Part shown: positions 32,968 through 42,249 of the stretch, piece after piece
Layout: every line of letters begins with the position of its first letter
Numbering within the stretch: the first letter of the stretch is position 1
NCBI RefSeq assembly: GCF_022811605.1
Contig: NZ_CP094533.1
Span: 1,612,001 to 1,676,000, forward strand
Source: Agromyces soli
GTDB taxonomy: Bacteria > Actinomycetota > Actinomycetes > Actinomycetales > Microbacteriaceae
Direction: 5' to 3'
Length of the DNA stretch: 64,000 nt
Notes under the pieces: model-generated
The model's database searches: none
The model's input: the letters and a program-made list of their open reading frames with translations, nothing else
Told to the model about the DNA's origin: nothing
Position numbers and translations under genes: made by a program

Positions 32968-34011
32968 ATGAGCTGGCGCATGCCCTCAGAGACCGCACCG
33001 CACGACCGCACCTGGATGGCGTTCCCGCGCGAGGGCATCACCCTCGGCGAGGGCGAGGCCCACCAGCAGACCGCGTACGACGCGTGGACGGCGGTGGCGC
33101 ACGCGGTCGCCGAGTTCGAGCCGGTCACGATGGTCGTGGACCCGAGCGAGATCGAGCGGGCGCGGCGCATGCTGAGCTCCGAGATCGAGCTCCTCGAGGC
33201 GCCGCTCGACGAGTACTGGATGCGCGACTTCGGCCCCACCTTCGTGGTCGACGACGAGCGCCCGGGCGTCCTCGGCGCCGTCGACTGGATCTTCAACGGC
33301 TGGGGCGCGCCGGAGTGGTCCGAGTGGCAGAAGTCCGCCGAGATCGCCCGTTTCGCGGCGGCGCACACCGGCGCCGAGCTCGTGAGCTCCGTCCTCGTGA
33401 ACGAGGGCGGCGGCATCCACGTCGACGGCGAGGGCACCGTGCTCGTCACCGAGACCGTGCAGCTCGACCCGCGCCGCAACCCCTTCGCCGACAAGCAGCG
33501 CGTCGAGGCCGAGCTCGCCCGCACGATCGGTGCGACGAAGGTCGTCTGGCTGCCCCGCGGCCTCACCCGCGACTACGACGAGTTCGGCACGAACGGCCAC
33601 GTCGACATCGTCGCGACGATCACCGCGCCGGGCACCGTGCTGCTGCACGCCCAGCAGAACCCCGAGCACCCCGACTTCGAGGTCTCGCGCGAGATCCGCC
33701 GGGTGCTCGAGCAGGCGACGGATGCCTCGGGCCGCAGCTTCGAGATCGTCGACCTCCCGGCGCCCGAGACGCTGCGCGACGAGGAGGGCTTCGTCGACTA
33801 CAGCTACGTCAACCACCTCGTCGTGAACGACGGCATCATCGCCTGCGGCTTCGGCGAGGAGCGCGCCGATGCCCGCGCCCGCGAGATCCTCGAGGCGGCC
33901 TACCCCGGCCGCCGCGCCGTCACCGTCGACTCCCGGCCGATCTTCGCCCGCGGCGGCGGCATCCACTGCATCACCCAGCAGCAGCCCACGATCGACGGGG
34001 GCGCCCGATGA
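32968..34011 (+). CDS. aguA: Agmatine deiminase family protein
   Basis: A 347-residue guanidino-group-modifying enzyme that converts agmatine to N-carbamoylputrescine and ammonia. Catalytic residues are seen as DEYWMRDFGP (Glu/Asp near 80-86), TNGHVDIVA (His near 210) and GGGIHCITQQQP (Cys near 334). These match the PPAD/agmatine deiminase signature. GGAGG eight bases before the ATG decides the start. The next gene, an amidase, overlaps by four bases, and the upstream TetR is divergent. Another guanidino substrate cannot be excluded. Confidence 0.92.
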   Translation: MSWRMPSETAPHDRTWMAFPREGITLGEGEAHQQTAYDAWTAVAHAVAEFEPVTMVVDPSEIERARRMLSSEIELLEAPLDEYWMRDFGPTFVVDDERPGVLGAVDWIFNGWGAPEWSEWQKSAEIARFAAAHTGAELVSSVLVNEGGGIHVDGEGTVLVTETVQLDPRRNPFADKQRVEAELARTIGATKVVWLPRGLTRDYDEFGTNGHVDIVATITAPGTVLLHAQQNPEHPDFEVSREIRRVLEQATDASGRSFEIVDLPAPETLRDEEGFVDYSYVNHLVVNDGIIACGFGEERADARAREILEAAYPGRRAVTVDSRPIFARGGGIHCITQQQPTIDGGAR

Positions 34012-35738
34012 GCGGCTTCGACGTCGTCGAGGCGCCCATCGCCCGACTCCGCGCCGCCCTGGAGTCGGGCGAGACCTCGGCGGTCGAGCTGCTCGACGCC
34101 TACCTCGCCCGCATCGCCGCCTACGACGCACCTGGCACCCCGACGGCGCTGAACGCGCTCGTCGTGATGAACCCGGCCGCCCGGGCCGACGCCGAGGCCT
34201 CCGACGCGCGCCGCGCCCGCGGCGAGACGCTCGGACCGCTCGACGGCATCCCGTACACCGCGAAGGACAGCTACCTCGCGCAGGGGCTCACCGCCGCCGC
34301 GGGCAGCCCGGCGTTCGAGCACCTCGTGGCGCAGCGCGACGCGTTCACGATCCAGCGGCTGCGCGAGGCGGGCGCCGTGCTGATCGGTCTCACGAACATG
34401 CCGCCGATGGCGAACGGCGGCATGCAGCGCGGCGTCTACGGTCGCGCCGAGAGCCCGTACAACGCCGACTTCCTCACCGCCGCCTTCGGCTCGGGCTCCT
34501 CCAACGGCTCGGGCACCGCGACGGCGGCCTCGTTCGGGGCGTTCGGCCTCGGCGAGGAGACCTGGTCGAGCGGCCGGGGCCCGGCGACGAACAACGCGCT
34601 CTGCGCGTACACACCCTCCCGCGGCGTGATCTCGGTGCGCGGCAACTGGCCGCTCGTGCCGACGATGGACGTCGTGGTGCCGCACACCCGCACCATGGCC
34701 GACCTCTTCGAGCTGCTCGACGTGATCGTCGCCGACGACCCCGAGACGCGCGGCGACTTCTGGCGCGCGCAGCCCTGGGTGCGCATCCCGGCGGCGTCCG
34801 AGGTGCGCCCGAGCTCGTATCCCGCGCTCCGGCCGGGCGACGCGGCGGCCGCGCGCGAGGTGCTCGCCGGCAAGCGCATCGGCGTGCCCCGCATGTACGT
34901 GAACGCCGACCCCGAGGCCGGCACGAACCCGGACGGCGGCATCGGCGGCCCGACCGGGCAGCGCATCGAGACCCGCGCCTCGGTCATGGAGCTGTGGGAG
35001 GCCGCGCGCCGCGACCTCGAGGCCGCCGGCGCCGAGGTCGTGCTCGTCGACTTCCCTGTCGTCTCGAACTACGAGGGCGACCGGCCCGGTGCTCCGACCC
35101 TGAAGACCCGCGGTCTCGTCAGCGAGGAGTTCCTGAAGCGCGAGATCGTCGACCTCTCGGCGTGGGCGTGGGAGGACTTCCTGCAGGCCAACGGCGACCC
35201 GGCGTTCCACACCCTCGTGGGCGTCGACGGCACGCTGATCTTCCCGCACCCCGAGGGTGCGCTGCCCGACCGGGTCGACGGCTTCGAAGACGACATCGCC
35301 GACTACCCCGCGCAGGTGGCCGCGCACCCGTACGCCTCGTTCACCGAGATCCCGGAGCTCGAGGCTGGCCTGCGCGGACTCGAGGAGACCCGGCGCATCG
35401 ACCTCGAGGAGTGGATGGACGGCCTCGGGCTCGACGCCGTCGCCTTCCCCGCGGTCGCCGACGTCGGCCCCGCCGACATGGACGTGAACGAGGCCTCGGC
35501 CGAGCTCGGCTGGCGCAACGGCGTCTGGGTCGCGAACGGCAACCTCGTGCCGCGCCACCTCGGCATCCCGACCGTGACCGTGCCGATGGGCACCATGTCC
35601 GACATCGGCATGCCGGTCGGCCTCACCCTCGCCGGGCGCGCCTACGACGACACCGCGCTGCTCGCGCTCGCCGCGGCGTTCGAGGCGACGGGCGACCGCC
35701 GCACCGAGCCGCCGCGCACCCCGCGCCTGGCGGCGTGA
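34008..35738 (+). CDS. Amidase signature family hydrolase
   Basis: A 576-residue amidase. The Ser-Ser-Lys triad can be read as Lys in DGIPYTAKDSYLAQG (near 84), cis-Ser in GSGSSNGSG (near 163) and nucleophile Ser in EETWSSGRGPATN (near 187). The C-terminal segment ends GMPVGLTLAGRAYDDTALLA, as in the family. It is longer than most amidases owing to a middle insertion (residues about 280-420). Coupled to the deiminase gene, it might hydrolyse N-carbamoylputrescine or a related amide. The usual enzyme for that step is a nitrilase-fold protein, so this assignment is inference. Confidence 0.9.
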   Translation: MSGFDVVEAPIARLRAALESGETSAVELLDAYLARIAAYDAPGTPTALNALVVMNPAARADAEASDARRARGETLGPLDGIPYTAKDSYLAQGLTAAAGSPAFEHLVAQRDAFTIQRLREAGAVLIGLTNMPPMANGGMQRGVYGRAESPYNADFLTAAFGSGSSNGSGTATAASFGAFGLGEETWSSGRGPATNNALCAYTPSRGVISVRGNWPLVPTMDVVVPHTRTMADLFELLDVIVADDPETRGDFWRAQPWVRIPAASEVRPSSYPALRPGDAAAAREVLAGKRIGVPRMYVNADPEAGTNPDGGIGGPTGQRIETRASVMELWEAARRDLEAAGAEVVLVDFPVVSNYEGDRPGAPTLKTRGLVSEEFLKREIVDLSAWAWEDFLQANGDPAFHTLVGVDGTLIFPHPEGALPDRVDGFEDDIADYPAQVAAHPYASFTEIPELEAGLRGLEETRRIDLEEWMDGLGLDAVAFPAVADVGPADMDVNEASAELGWRNGVWVANGNLVPRHLGIPTVTVPMGTMSDIGMPVGLTLAGRAYDDTALLALAAAFEATGDRRTEPPRTPRLAA

Positions 35739-35788
35739 GCGCGGCGGTAGCCCGGCGTCATCCGCGACCGCCGTGCGCCCGGCCTGCC

Positions 35789-35794
35789 TAGGCT
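35789..35794 (+). promoter_or_regulatory. -10 element TAGGCT, leaderless start of oxidoreductase
   Basis: TAGGCT ends six bases before ATG 35801, and no ribosome site is present. Confidence 0.55.
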
Positions 35795-35800
35795 GGGCGC

Positions 35801-36745
35801 ATGGCTTTCGCGATCGAGTACGAGGAGTTCGGCGGACCCGAGGTGCTGCGGTACCGGGAGGTCCCAGCGGTCGAGGCGGCGCCAGGCGAGGTGGTCGTCT
35901 CCGTGCGCGCGATCGGGGTGAACCCGATCGACGCCAAGGTGCGCCGGGCGTTCCGGCCGAGCGGGCCGATCACGACGCCGCGCCGGCCGGGGGCGGATGC
36001 CTCGGGCGTCATCACCGCCGTCGGCGCCGACGTGGCCGGCTGGCTGCCCGGCGACGAGGTCATCGTCGCCTGGGCCGCCCGCACGTACGCGAGCGAGGTC
36101 GCCGTGCACGCCGCCCTGCTCACGCCGAAGCCCGCGGGCGTCTCCTTCGAGCAGGCCGCCGCGCTCGGCATCCCGGTCGGAACCGCCCACCAGGCGCTCG
36201 TCTCGCTCGACGTCTCCGCCGGCGAGACCGTGCTCGTGCACGCCGGCGCGGGCGCGGTCGGCCAGGCCGCCATCCAGCTCGCCCGCCGGGTCGGCGCCCG
36301 GGTCATCGCGACGGCGAGCGAACGCAACCACGAGCGGCTGCGCGAGCTCGGCGCGGAACCGGTGAGCTACGGCGACGGCCTCGCCGAGCGGGTGCGCGCC
36401 CTCGCCCCGCAGGGTGTCGACGCCGCACTCGACCTCGTCGGCACCGACGAGGCGATCGCCGTGTCGAAGCAGTTCGTCCGCGACCCGGCTCGTATCGGCA
36501 CCATCGTGCTCGGGCCGCAGGCGGAGGAGCTCGGCATCCGTGCCTGGAGCGGTGGCAGCCCGATCCCGCTCACGCCGGAGGAACTCGGACTGCGCGCCGA
36601 CGCCGTGCCCCTCGCCGCGCTGCTGCTCGCCGCCGGACGCTTCGACGTCGAGATCGCGCAGGTGCTCCCGCTCGCCGAAGCCGCCGAGGCGCACCGCTTG
36701 AGCGAGGACGGGCACGTGCGCGGCAAGCTCATCCTCGTGCCGTAG
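35801..36745 (+). CDS. NADP-dependent quinone oxidoreductase-like protein (zinc-independent MDR)
   Basis: A 314-residue medium-chain dehydrogenase/reductase. The N-terminal part follows the QOR pattern (FGGPEVLRYREVPAV and VRAIGVNPIDAKVRRA). The Rossmann nucleotide loop is VLVHAGAGAVGQAAIQLARR (near residues 145-164). Zinc-binding cysteines are absent, as in quinone reductases. It likely reduces quinones or enones with NADPH. It is a stand-alone, apparently leaderless gene, convergent with the next hydrolase. Confidence 0.91.
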   Translation: MAFAIEYEEFGGPEVLRYREVPAVEAAPGEVVVSVRAIGVNPIDAKVRRAFRPSGPITTPRRPGADASGVITAVGADVAGWLPGDEVIVAWAARTYASEVAVHAALLTPKPAGVSFEQAAALGIPVGTAHQALVSLDVSAGETVLVHAGAGAVGQAAIQLARRVGARVIATASERNHERLRELGAEPVSYGDGLAERVRALAPQGVDAALDLVGTDEAIAVSKQFVRDPARIGTIVLGPQAEELGIRAWSGGSPIPLTPEELGLRADAVPLAALLLAAGRFDVEIAQVLPLAEAAEAHRLSEDGHVRGKLILVP

Positions 36746-36823
36746 CGGCGCCGGTCCACTCGCGACGTCACGCGAATCGCGGCCGCCCGGCGCCAGCATG
36801 CGCCGTTCAGGCGACCTCGCAGC

Positions 36824-37534
36824 TCAGCCGAGCCGCGGCCGGATGAAGTCCGCGACGCGCGGGGCGAGCCCCGCGGCGATCTCGGCGGGCGGGCGCTTCT
36901 TCCCCTTCACCTCGAAGGAGTGCCCGCCGCCGTCGATCCACTCGAGCACGGCCGTCGGGCCGATGCGGGCGACGACGTCGTCGAGCTCCGAGTTCGGCGT
37001 CGCGAAGGGGTCGTTCGTGCCCTGCAGGAACAGCATCGGCGTCGTCACGCCGTACAGGTGGGCGTCGCGGAGCTGCCCGGCCTTACCCGGCGCGTGCAGC
37101 GGATAGCCGAGGTACACGAGCCCGTCGACCGGCATCCCCTCCGCGACCGCCATGGAGGCCATCCGGCCGCCGTACGACTTGCCCGCCGCCCAGATCGACT
37201 CCTCGGCCGCACCGGCCTCCGTGGCGAGCGCGCGGGCCGTCTCGACCGCGGCCCGCCACGCGGCGATCGCGGCGGCGGGCCGGCCCGGCATCCGCCGTCC
37301 GGCTTCGATGTACGCGAAGTTGAAGCGCAGGGTCGCGAAGCCGAGACGGGTGAGCGCCCGGGTGAAGCCCGACATGAAGGGGTGCGCCAGGCCGGCGCCG
37401 GCGCCGTGCGCGACCACGACCGTTGCGAGCGCGTCGTCCGGCCGGGTCGCGACCGCGGACACCGGGGTCCCGTCGACGTCGATCTGCAGCTCGCGCTCGG
37501 CGACGGTTGCGTCGGGCGACTCCTGCTCGGTCAT
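36824..37534 (-). CDS. Alpha/beta hydrolase, KANL3/Tex30-like family
   Basis: A 236-residue alpha/beta hydrolase. Visible motifs are VVVAHGAGAGLAHPFMSGF (oxyanion region near 39), the nucleophile elbow AAGKSYGGRMASMAVAEG (Ser near 118), the acid in LFLQGTNDPFATPNSEL and the His in WIDGGGHSFEVKGKK. The pattern fits the small dienelactone-hydrolase-like group with a GxSxGG elbow. A GAGGAG ribosome site lies six bases before the ATG. The substrate is unknown. It sits just downstream of the DUF2207-like gene on the same strand. Confidence 0.9.
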   Translation of the reverse strand: MTEQESPDATVAERELQIDVDGTPVSAVATRPDDALATVVVAHGAGAGLAHPFMSGFTRALTRLGFATLRFNFAYIEAGRRMPGRPAAAIAAWRAAVETARALATEAGAAEESIWAAGKSYGGRMASMAVAEGMPVDGLVYLGYPLHAPGKAGQLRDAHLYGVTTPMLFLQGTNDPFATPNSELDDVVARIGPTAVLEWIDGGGHSFEVKGKKRPPAEIAAGLAPRVADFIRPRLG

Positions 37535-37586
37535 CTCGGCTCCTCACGCGGTGCGGACGGGGTCGCAGCTCGGTTCACGGCTCGGG

Positions 37587-38714
37587 TCACGGGTTGAGCG
37601 CGTCGAAGAAGGCGCCTGCGCCCTCGATCACGGCGCCCGTGGCATCGCTCAGCTCGCCGAGCGAGGCGACCAGTTCGACGGCGCCGCCCGCGAGCTCGAT
37701 GAGCTGCGCGAGCTCCGCCGTGAGCTCGACGAGCTCGGCCAGCGTCTCGGCATTCGAGGCGTTCGCTGCCTCGGCGGCCTCGAGCTTCAGCTTGGCCGCC
37801 CACTCGCGTTCGACGCCGAACACGACGGCGTACGGCAGCAGCCGCTCGTGCAGGTGGAACCGCGCGAGGACGTCGCCGCCCGGCTCGCCCGGATCTGCGC
37901 GCGGCTCGGCCGACGCGCTCTCGGCCGGGGCGCTCTCGGCCGGGGCGCTCTCGGCCGGCTCCGGCACGAGCGGTGCGCCGCGGGGCGACTGCAGCGCCCG
38001 GAGGCGGTCGGCCTCCGCCACCTGCAGGTACTGGCGCAGCCCGTCGAGGTGCTCCCGCTTCGGGCGGGCCGCGGGCAGGTACTTCCGCCACGACGCGGGG
38101 GTGATGATCACCGTGAGGATCGTGGCCGCCGTTGCGACGAGGGTCACGCCGAGGGCGAGCCAGTCGTTCGCGACGAGGGCGAAGACGATGAGCACCGCCT
38201 CGGAGAGCATGCCGAGGTACGCCAGCACCGTGAGCGTCGTGCCCGGCCAGCTGATGCGGCGCGTGGCGACGAGGCCCTCGCGGGCGAGCAGATCCTCCGT
38301 GAAGCGCAGCAGCGCCTTGATTCGCAGGCCGAGGGCACGCCGGTCGGCCGAGAAGCGGCGCAGCCGCCCGGGAACGTGGTCCGGGCCGACGAGCGCCTCG
38401 AGCACGGCGTACTCCTCGGGCGTGAATCGCGCGCCGGCCACGATGACGACGCCGATCGGCGCACGGTCGCCGGCCGAGGCATCCGCCACCAGCCGGATCT
38501 TGCGGCGCACGGCCAGCTCGATGAGTGCTGCGGGCACCGCGCGGCGGTCGGCGTCGGCGAGGAGCGCGTCGCGCAGCACCGTCGAGGTGCGGTCGGGCAG
38601 GTACTGCACGACCGGCGAGACCGCCGGCTGCCGGGACACCAGTCGCACCGCGATGCCGAACGCCAGGATGACGATCGCCGGCACGAGCGCGACGGAGACG
38701 ACGAGGGGCAGCAC
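37587..38714 (-). CDS. DUF2207-like membrane protein lacking the N-terminal domain
   Basis: A 375-residue membrane protein. One helix at the N-terminus is followed by a cytoplasmic winged-like region (PAALIELAVRRKIRLVADAS near residue 62 and RFTPEEYAVLEALVG). Two further helices lie near 165-210, and the last 150 residues are soluble. This resembles the C-terminal half of DUF2207 proteins; the usual extracellular domain and signal peptide are missing. A short Ala/Pro/Glu/Ser repeat (three 15-bp DNA units, about 37916-37960) lies near residue 255. The GTG start is fixed by a -10 at the leaderless distance. Confidence 0.75.
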   Translation of the reverse strand: MLPLVVSVALVPAIVILAFGIAVRLVSRQPAVSPVVQYLPDRTSTVLRDALLADADRRAVPAALIELAVRRKIRLVADASAGDRAPIGVVIVAGARFTPEEYAVLEALVGPDHVPGRLRRFSADRRALGLRIKALLRFTEDLLAREGLVATRRISWPGTTLTVLAYLGMLSEAVLIVFALVANDWLALGVTLVATAATILTVIITPASWRKYLPAARPKREHLDGLRQYLQVAEADRLRALQSPRGAPLVPEPAESAPAESAPAESASAEPRADPGEPGGDVLARFHLHERLLPYAVVFGVEREWAAKLKLEAAEAANASNAETLAELVELTAELAQLIELAGGAVELVASLGELSDATGAVIEGAGAFFDALNP

Positions 38715-38720
38715 GGGCTC

Positions 38721-38726
38721 AGTCTA
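38721..38726 (-). promoter_or_regulatory. -10 element TAGACT, leaderless GTG start of DUF2207-like gene
   Basis: Minus-strand TAGACT ends six bases before GTG 38714, which sits in the short gap after the kinase-aminotransferase gene. Confidence 0.55.
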
Positions 38727-38759
38727 GGGACGAGCTGGAGCAGAGCGCGTCGCGGCGCG

Positions 38760-41684
38760 TCACCAACCCTCCCCGAGCACCCGGTCGAGCATCGCGACGA
38801 AGAAGTCGCAGCTCTCCCTGGTGACGACGAGCGGCGGCTTCGTCTTCAGCACGTTCTGGTGGTCGCCGGTCGGTTGCATGACGACGCCGAGCTCGAGCAG
38901 GCGGTCGCAGATGGCCGCCGTCTCCTCGGTCGCAGGCTCCAGCGTCTCGCGGTCGCGGACGAACTCGACGCCGAGGTACAGCCCGAGCCCGTGCACCGTG
39001 CCGATGAGCGGATACCGGGTCTGCAGCTCCTCGAGGAGCCCCTTCAGGTACGCGCCGGTCTCGGCCGCGTGCTGCTGCAGTCCCTCCTCGGCGTAGCCGT
39101 CGAGCACGGCGAGGCCGGCGACCGAGGAGGCCGGGCTGCCGCCGGTGGAGCTGAAGAAGTACCCCTGCGTGCGGAAGCGCGCGGCGATCTCGCGGCTCGT
39201 GATCACGGCGCCCAGGGGATGGCCGTTGCCCATCGCCTTCGCGACGGCGACCACGTCGGGCACGACGCCCTGCTGCTCGAAGCCCCAGAACCACTCGCCG
39301 AGCCGGCCGTACCCGGCTTGCACCTCGTCGGCGATCGCGAGGCCGCCCTCGGCGCGCACGGCGGCGTAGACCTCGGCGAGGTAGCCGTCGGGCAGCGGGA
39401 TGCCCCCGGCGTTGCCGGTGAAGGTCTCGGCGATGAACGCGGCCGGCGGGCGGCCCGAGGCGGCGAGCTCGTGGATCGCGGCGGCGGCCTCGGGGGCGTA
39501 GCGCGCGGCCTCGGCCCCGCGGTACCGGCCGCGGTACGGGTTCGGCGCCTCGATCGGGTGCACCCAGTCCGGGCGGGTGGCGAGGGCGTTCGGGTTGTCG
39601 GCGATCGAGGTCGAGACGGCGTCGGAGCCGTACGTCCAGCCGTGGTACGACTCGAGCACGCTGACGACGTCGCGCCGGCCGGTCGCGGCGAGGGCGACGC
39701 GGATGGCGAGGTCGGCGGCCTCGGATCCGGAGTTCACGAGGAACACGGTGTCGAGCGGCTCGGGCAGGAGCGCGGCGAGCCGCTCCGAGAACTCGACGAC
39801 GGCCGCGTAGTGGAAGCGCGAGTTCGTGTTCAGCCGGCGCAGCTGCCGAGCGACGGCGTCGGCGACGCCCGGGTGCCCGTGCCCGAGCGGCGTGACGTTG
39901 TTCACCATGTCGAGGTAGACCCGGCCGTCGGTGCCGACGAGGTGCTCGCGCCAGCCGCGCTCGATCTGCGGCGGGGTGTCGTAGTAGTGCTCCTGCACCT
40001 CGGCGAAGGAGGCGTCGCGGCGGGCGAGCAGGGACGGGGCGGTGCTCGCGCCGGGCACCGGCTCCGGCGCCGGCGCCGGGTCGGCGAGGCCCAGCATCGG
40101 CGCGGGGTCGTCGGTGACCGCGAGCCAGCCCGCGGCGTACTCGGGGCGCACGAGGTGCGGGGCGTCGGGACGGCCGAGGCGGGCGCGCACGCGGGTGCGC
40201 GCGGGCGCGATCCACTCGCCGTCGGCCTCCTGCAGCGCGCCGTCGAGGATCAGGTGCTCGGAGGCCTCGAGGCGGGTCTGCTCGGCGAACCAGACGTCGA
40301 CGCCGAGCGGGATCGTCGCGGCCGACTCCGCCGAGCGGCGGGTGCTCGCGGTCAGCCGCGGCACCGCGCGCGGCAGCCAGGCGGCGGATGCCCCGGCGTC
40401 GAGCGCGCGGGCGGCGAGCCGTTCCTCGAGCGCTGCGCCGTCGAGCCAGGCGCCGCCGTCGACGGCGTCGGCGAAGACGGAGACGTCGAGCCGGGCGACG
40501 CCGGGGCGCTCGGCGCCGGCGGGGTTCGGGGCGGTCGTCGCTGTGGTCGCGGTCGCCGCGCCGCCCCCGTCCTCGCGGAGGGCGTCGGCGACGACGGCCG
40601 TCATCACCTCGATCGGCACGGACGTCGCCCGCTCGAAGATGCGCCACTCCCGGGCGATGCCCGCGGCCGCGTACGCGTTCTCGCCGCCGTCGAGCTGCAC
40701 CTGGTGCTCGCCGCTCACGACGAGCACCGCGGCCCGCAGCACGACGATCGGCCAGATCGCGGCGATCTCCGCCTCGCTGAGCGGGCGGCGCGCGTGGAAG
40801 GCCCGCACCGCGGGCAGCACCGACGCGGGCTCCGCTCCGTCGTGGTGCAGCACCGAGGAGATCGAGATGGCGAGCTCGGCGACCGCCCAGCTGCGGGTCA
40901 CGTCGCCGAAGTCGATCATGCCGTCGGGGCGGCGGATGCCGCGCTCGGTGCGGCACACGACGTTGTCGTCGGTGAGGTCGAGGTGCACCGCCTGCATCGG
41001 CAGCGCGTCGGCGAGCGGCGCGAGCACGGCCCACGCCTCGGCGGTCGCGGCCTCGACGAGGGTGCGCCGCGAGGCATCCGGGTGGTGAGCTGCGAGGAGC
41101 GCGACGACACGGTCCGCGACCCGCGGATCCCACTGCAGCACCCGGTCGAGCCCCGGGTGGTCGAAGTCCGCGAGGGCGAGCACCGAGCTCGCGGCGAGCT
41201 CGCCCAGTCCGGCGACGACCGCGGGGGAGAGGTACGCGTCGCCCGTGAGGGTGCCGCCGTCGAGGAAGCGCAGCAGGCGCAGGTCGAGGCCGCCCTCGCT
41301 CGTCTCGGCGCGCACGTGCAGCGGGGCGCCGTCCTCGTCGCGGATCGTCGTCGCGATACGGAGCACGGGGGAGGCCTCGGCGATCCGGGCGGCGGCCGCG
41401 TCCTGGGCGGCGAGCTCCTCCGCGCCGAAGGCGGGGTTCGTGATCTTCACGACGCCGATCGGGGTGCCCGCCGAGGCATCCGTCGACCCGTCGTCGGCGA
41501 GCCGGGCGAGGAAGTTCTGGTCCTGCTGGCTGCCGAGCGGCGCGAGGGCGAGCTCGAGCCCCCAGTGCTCGCGCGCGATCGCGGCGACCTCGGCGGCCGG
41601 CAGGTTCGGGGCGGGGAGCTCGCCGGCGCTGAAGAAGTCGAAGCCGAGGGGCGCGTCGGGCATGGGGTCGTTCGTCCGTTCCAT
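38760..41684 (-). CDS. APH-type kinase fused to class III aminotransferase-fold enzyme
   Basis: A 974-residue fusion. The N-terminal domain (1-330) is an aminoglycoside/hydroxylysine-kinase-like phosphotransferase with MQAVHLDLTDDNVVC near 233 and DFGDVTRSW. A middle region (390-510) looks like the remnant of another domain. The C-terminal domain (530-974) is a PLP class III enzyme with YHGWTYGSDAVSTS near 680, DEVQAGYGRLGEWFWGF and the PLP lysine in VAVAKAMGNGHPLG near 815. The pairing recalls the eukaryotic pair hydroxylysine kinase and phospho-amine phospholyase (AGPHD1 and AGXT2L), suggesting phosphorylation then lyase action on an amino alcohol. The ATG at 41684 is chosen; 41723 and 41663 are alternatives. 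Confidence 0.9.
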   Translation of the reverse strand: MERTNDPMPDAPLGFDFFSAGELPAPNLPAAEVAAIAREHWGLELALAPLGSQQDQNFLARLADDGSTDASAGTPIGVVKITNPAFGAEELAAQDAAAARIAEASPVLRIATTIRDEDGAPLHVRAETSEGGLDLRLLRFLDGGTLTGDAYLSPAVVAGLGELAASSVLALADFDHPGLDRVLQWDPRVADRVVALLAAHHPDASRRTLVEAATAEAWAVLAPLADALPMQAVHLDLTDDNVVCRTERGIRRPDGMIDFGDVTRSWAVAELAISISSVLHHDGAEPASVLPAVRAFHARRPLSEAEIAAIWPIVVLRAAVLVVSGEHQVQLDGGENAYAAAGIAREWRIFERATSVPIEVMTAVVADALREDGGGAATATTATTAPNPAGAERPGVARLDVSVFADAVDGGAWLDGAALEERLAARALDAGASAAWLPRAVPRLTASTRRSAESAATIPLGVDVWFAEQTRLEASEHLILDGALQEADGEWIAPARTRVRARLGRPDAPHLVRPEYAAGWLAVTDDPAPMLGLADPAPAPEPVPGASTAPSLLARRDASFAEVQEHYYDTPPQIERGWREHLVGTDGRVYLDMVNNVTPLGHGHPGVADAVARQLRRLNTNSRFHYAAVVEFSERLAALLPEPLDTVFLVNSGSEAADLAIRVALAATGRRDVVSVLESYHGWTYGSDAVSTSIADNPNALATRPDWVHPIEAPNPYRGRYRGAEAARYAPEAAAAIHELAASGRPPAAFIAETFTGNAGGIPLPDGYLAEVYAAVRAEGGLAIADEVQAGYGRLGEWFWGFEQQGVVPDVVAVAKAMGNGHPLGAVITSREIAARFRTQGYFFSSTGGSPASSVAGLAVLDGYAEEGLQQHAAETGAYLKGLLEELQTRYPLIGTVHGLGLYLGVEFVRDRETLEPATEETAAICDRLLELGVVMQPTGDHQNVLKTKPPLVVTRESCDFFVAMLDRVLGEGW

Positions 41685-41700
41685 GTCGGTGGATTCCAGG

Positions 41701-42243
41701 TCAGTGGATGAGGGCTTTCGCAACGATGATCACGACGCCGAACGCGGCGGTCGTGAGCGAGCCGAGCACGCGGATGGGCCACGGGGCGCCGCGACGCTGG
41801 AAGGCGACGAAGCCGAGCACGGCGAGCACCGCGACGCACGTCCACAGGGCGACCCAGATGGTGGCCCGATCGTCGATGACGCGGGCCGTGCCCAGCAGCA
41901 GGATGCTCGAGGGGATGAGGGCGGACAGCAGCAGGCCGAGCGAACGGCGGAACGCGGCGCGGAACGACTCCCGGATGCCGATGATGCGGTCGTGGGCGAG
42001 ACCGTGCCCGGCGACCGTGCCGGCGTAGAGATGGGCGAGCCAGAACACGACGACCGTGATCATCACGGTCGCGAAGACGGTGAACGAGGTCGCTCCGTGC
42101 ACGCCGGACACGGCGATGAGGCCGGCGACGAGGATGACGCCGTAGACGGCCTCCTCGGTCGCGAAGCTCGCGCGCAGGATGCGGCTCGTCGGCGACTCCG
42201 GGGTCGGCCGGCCTGGGGCGGGAGCGGGCGTCGATGCGGGCAC
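41701..42243 (-). CDS. Four-helix membrane protein, unknown
   Basis: A 180-residue inner-membrane protein. Four hydrophobic segments lie at residues about 32-50, 55-75, 107-125 and 130-175. A cytoplasmic loop in the middle (HDRIIGIRESFRAAFRRSLG) is basic. The N-terminus is Pro/Thr-rich. I do not recognise the family with certainty. It is upstream of the kinase-aminotransferase gene on the same strand, with a gap of 16 bases to that gene's preferred start. The GTG at 42243 follows TAGGCT at exactly the leaderless spacing, so these two genes probably share one transcript. Confidence 0.8.
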   Translation of the reverse strand: MPASTPAPAPGRPTPESPTSRILRASFATEEAVYGVILVAGLIAVSGVHGATSFTVFATVMITVVVFWLAHLYAGTVAGHGLAHDRIIGIRESFRAAFRRSLGLLLSALIPSSILLLGTARVIDDRATIWVALWTCVAVLAVLGFVAFQRRGAPWPIRVLGSLTTAAFGVVIIVAKALIH

Positions 42244-42249
42244 GCTGCC

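Noticed and set aside
36747..36794. Terminator between oxidoreductase and hydrolase genes
   Set aside because: Arms are only eight bases with a 32-base loop and contain GGCGCC, which is palindromic itself; too weak to call.
37152..41711. 1519-codon plus-strand frame opposite the DUF2207-like and kinase-aminotransferase genes
   Set aside because: Its translation is compositionally skewed and without motifs, while the minus strand encodes recognisable domains over the same bases.
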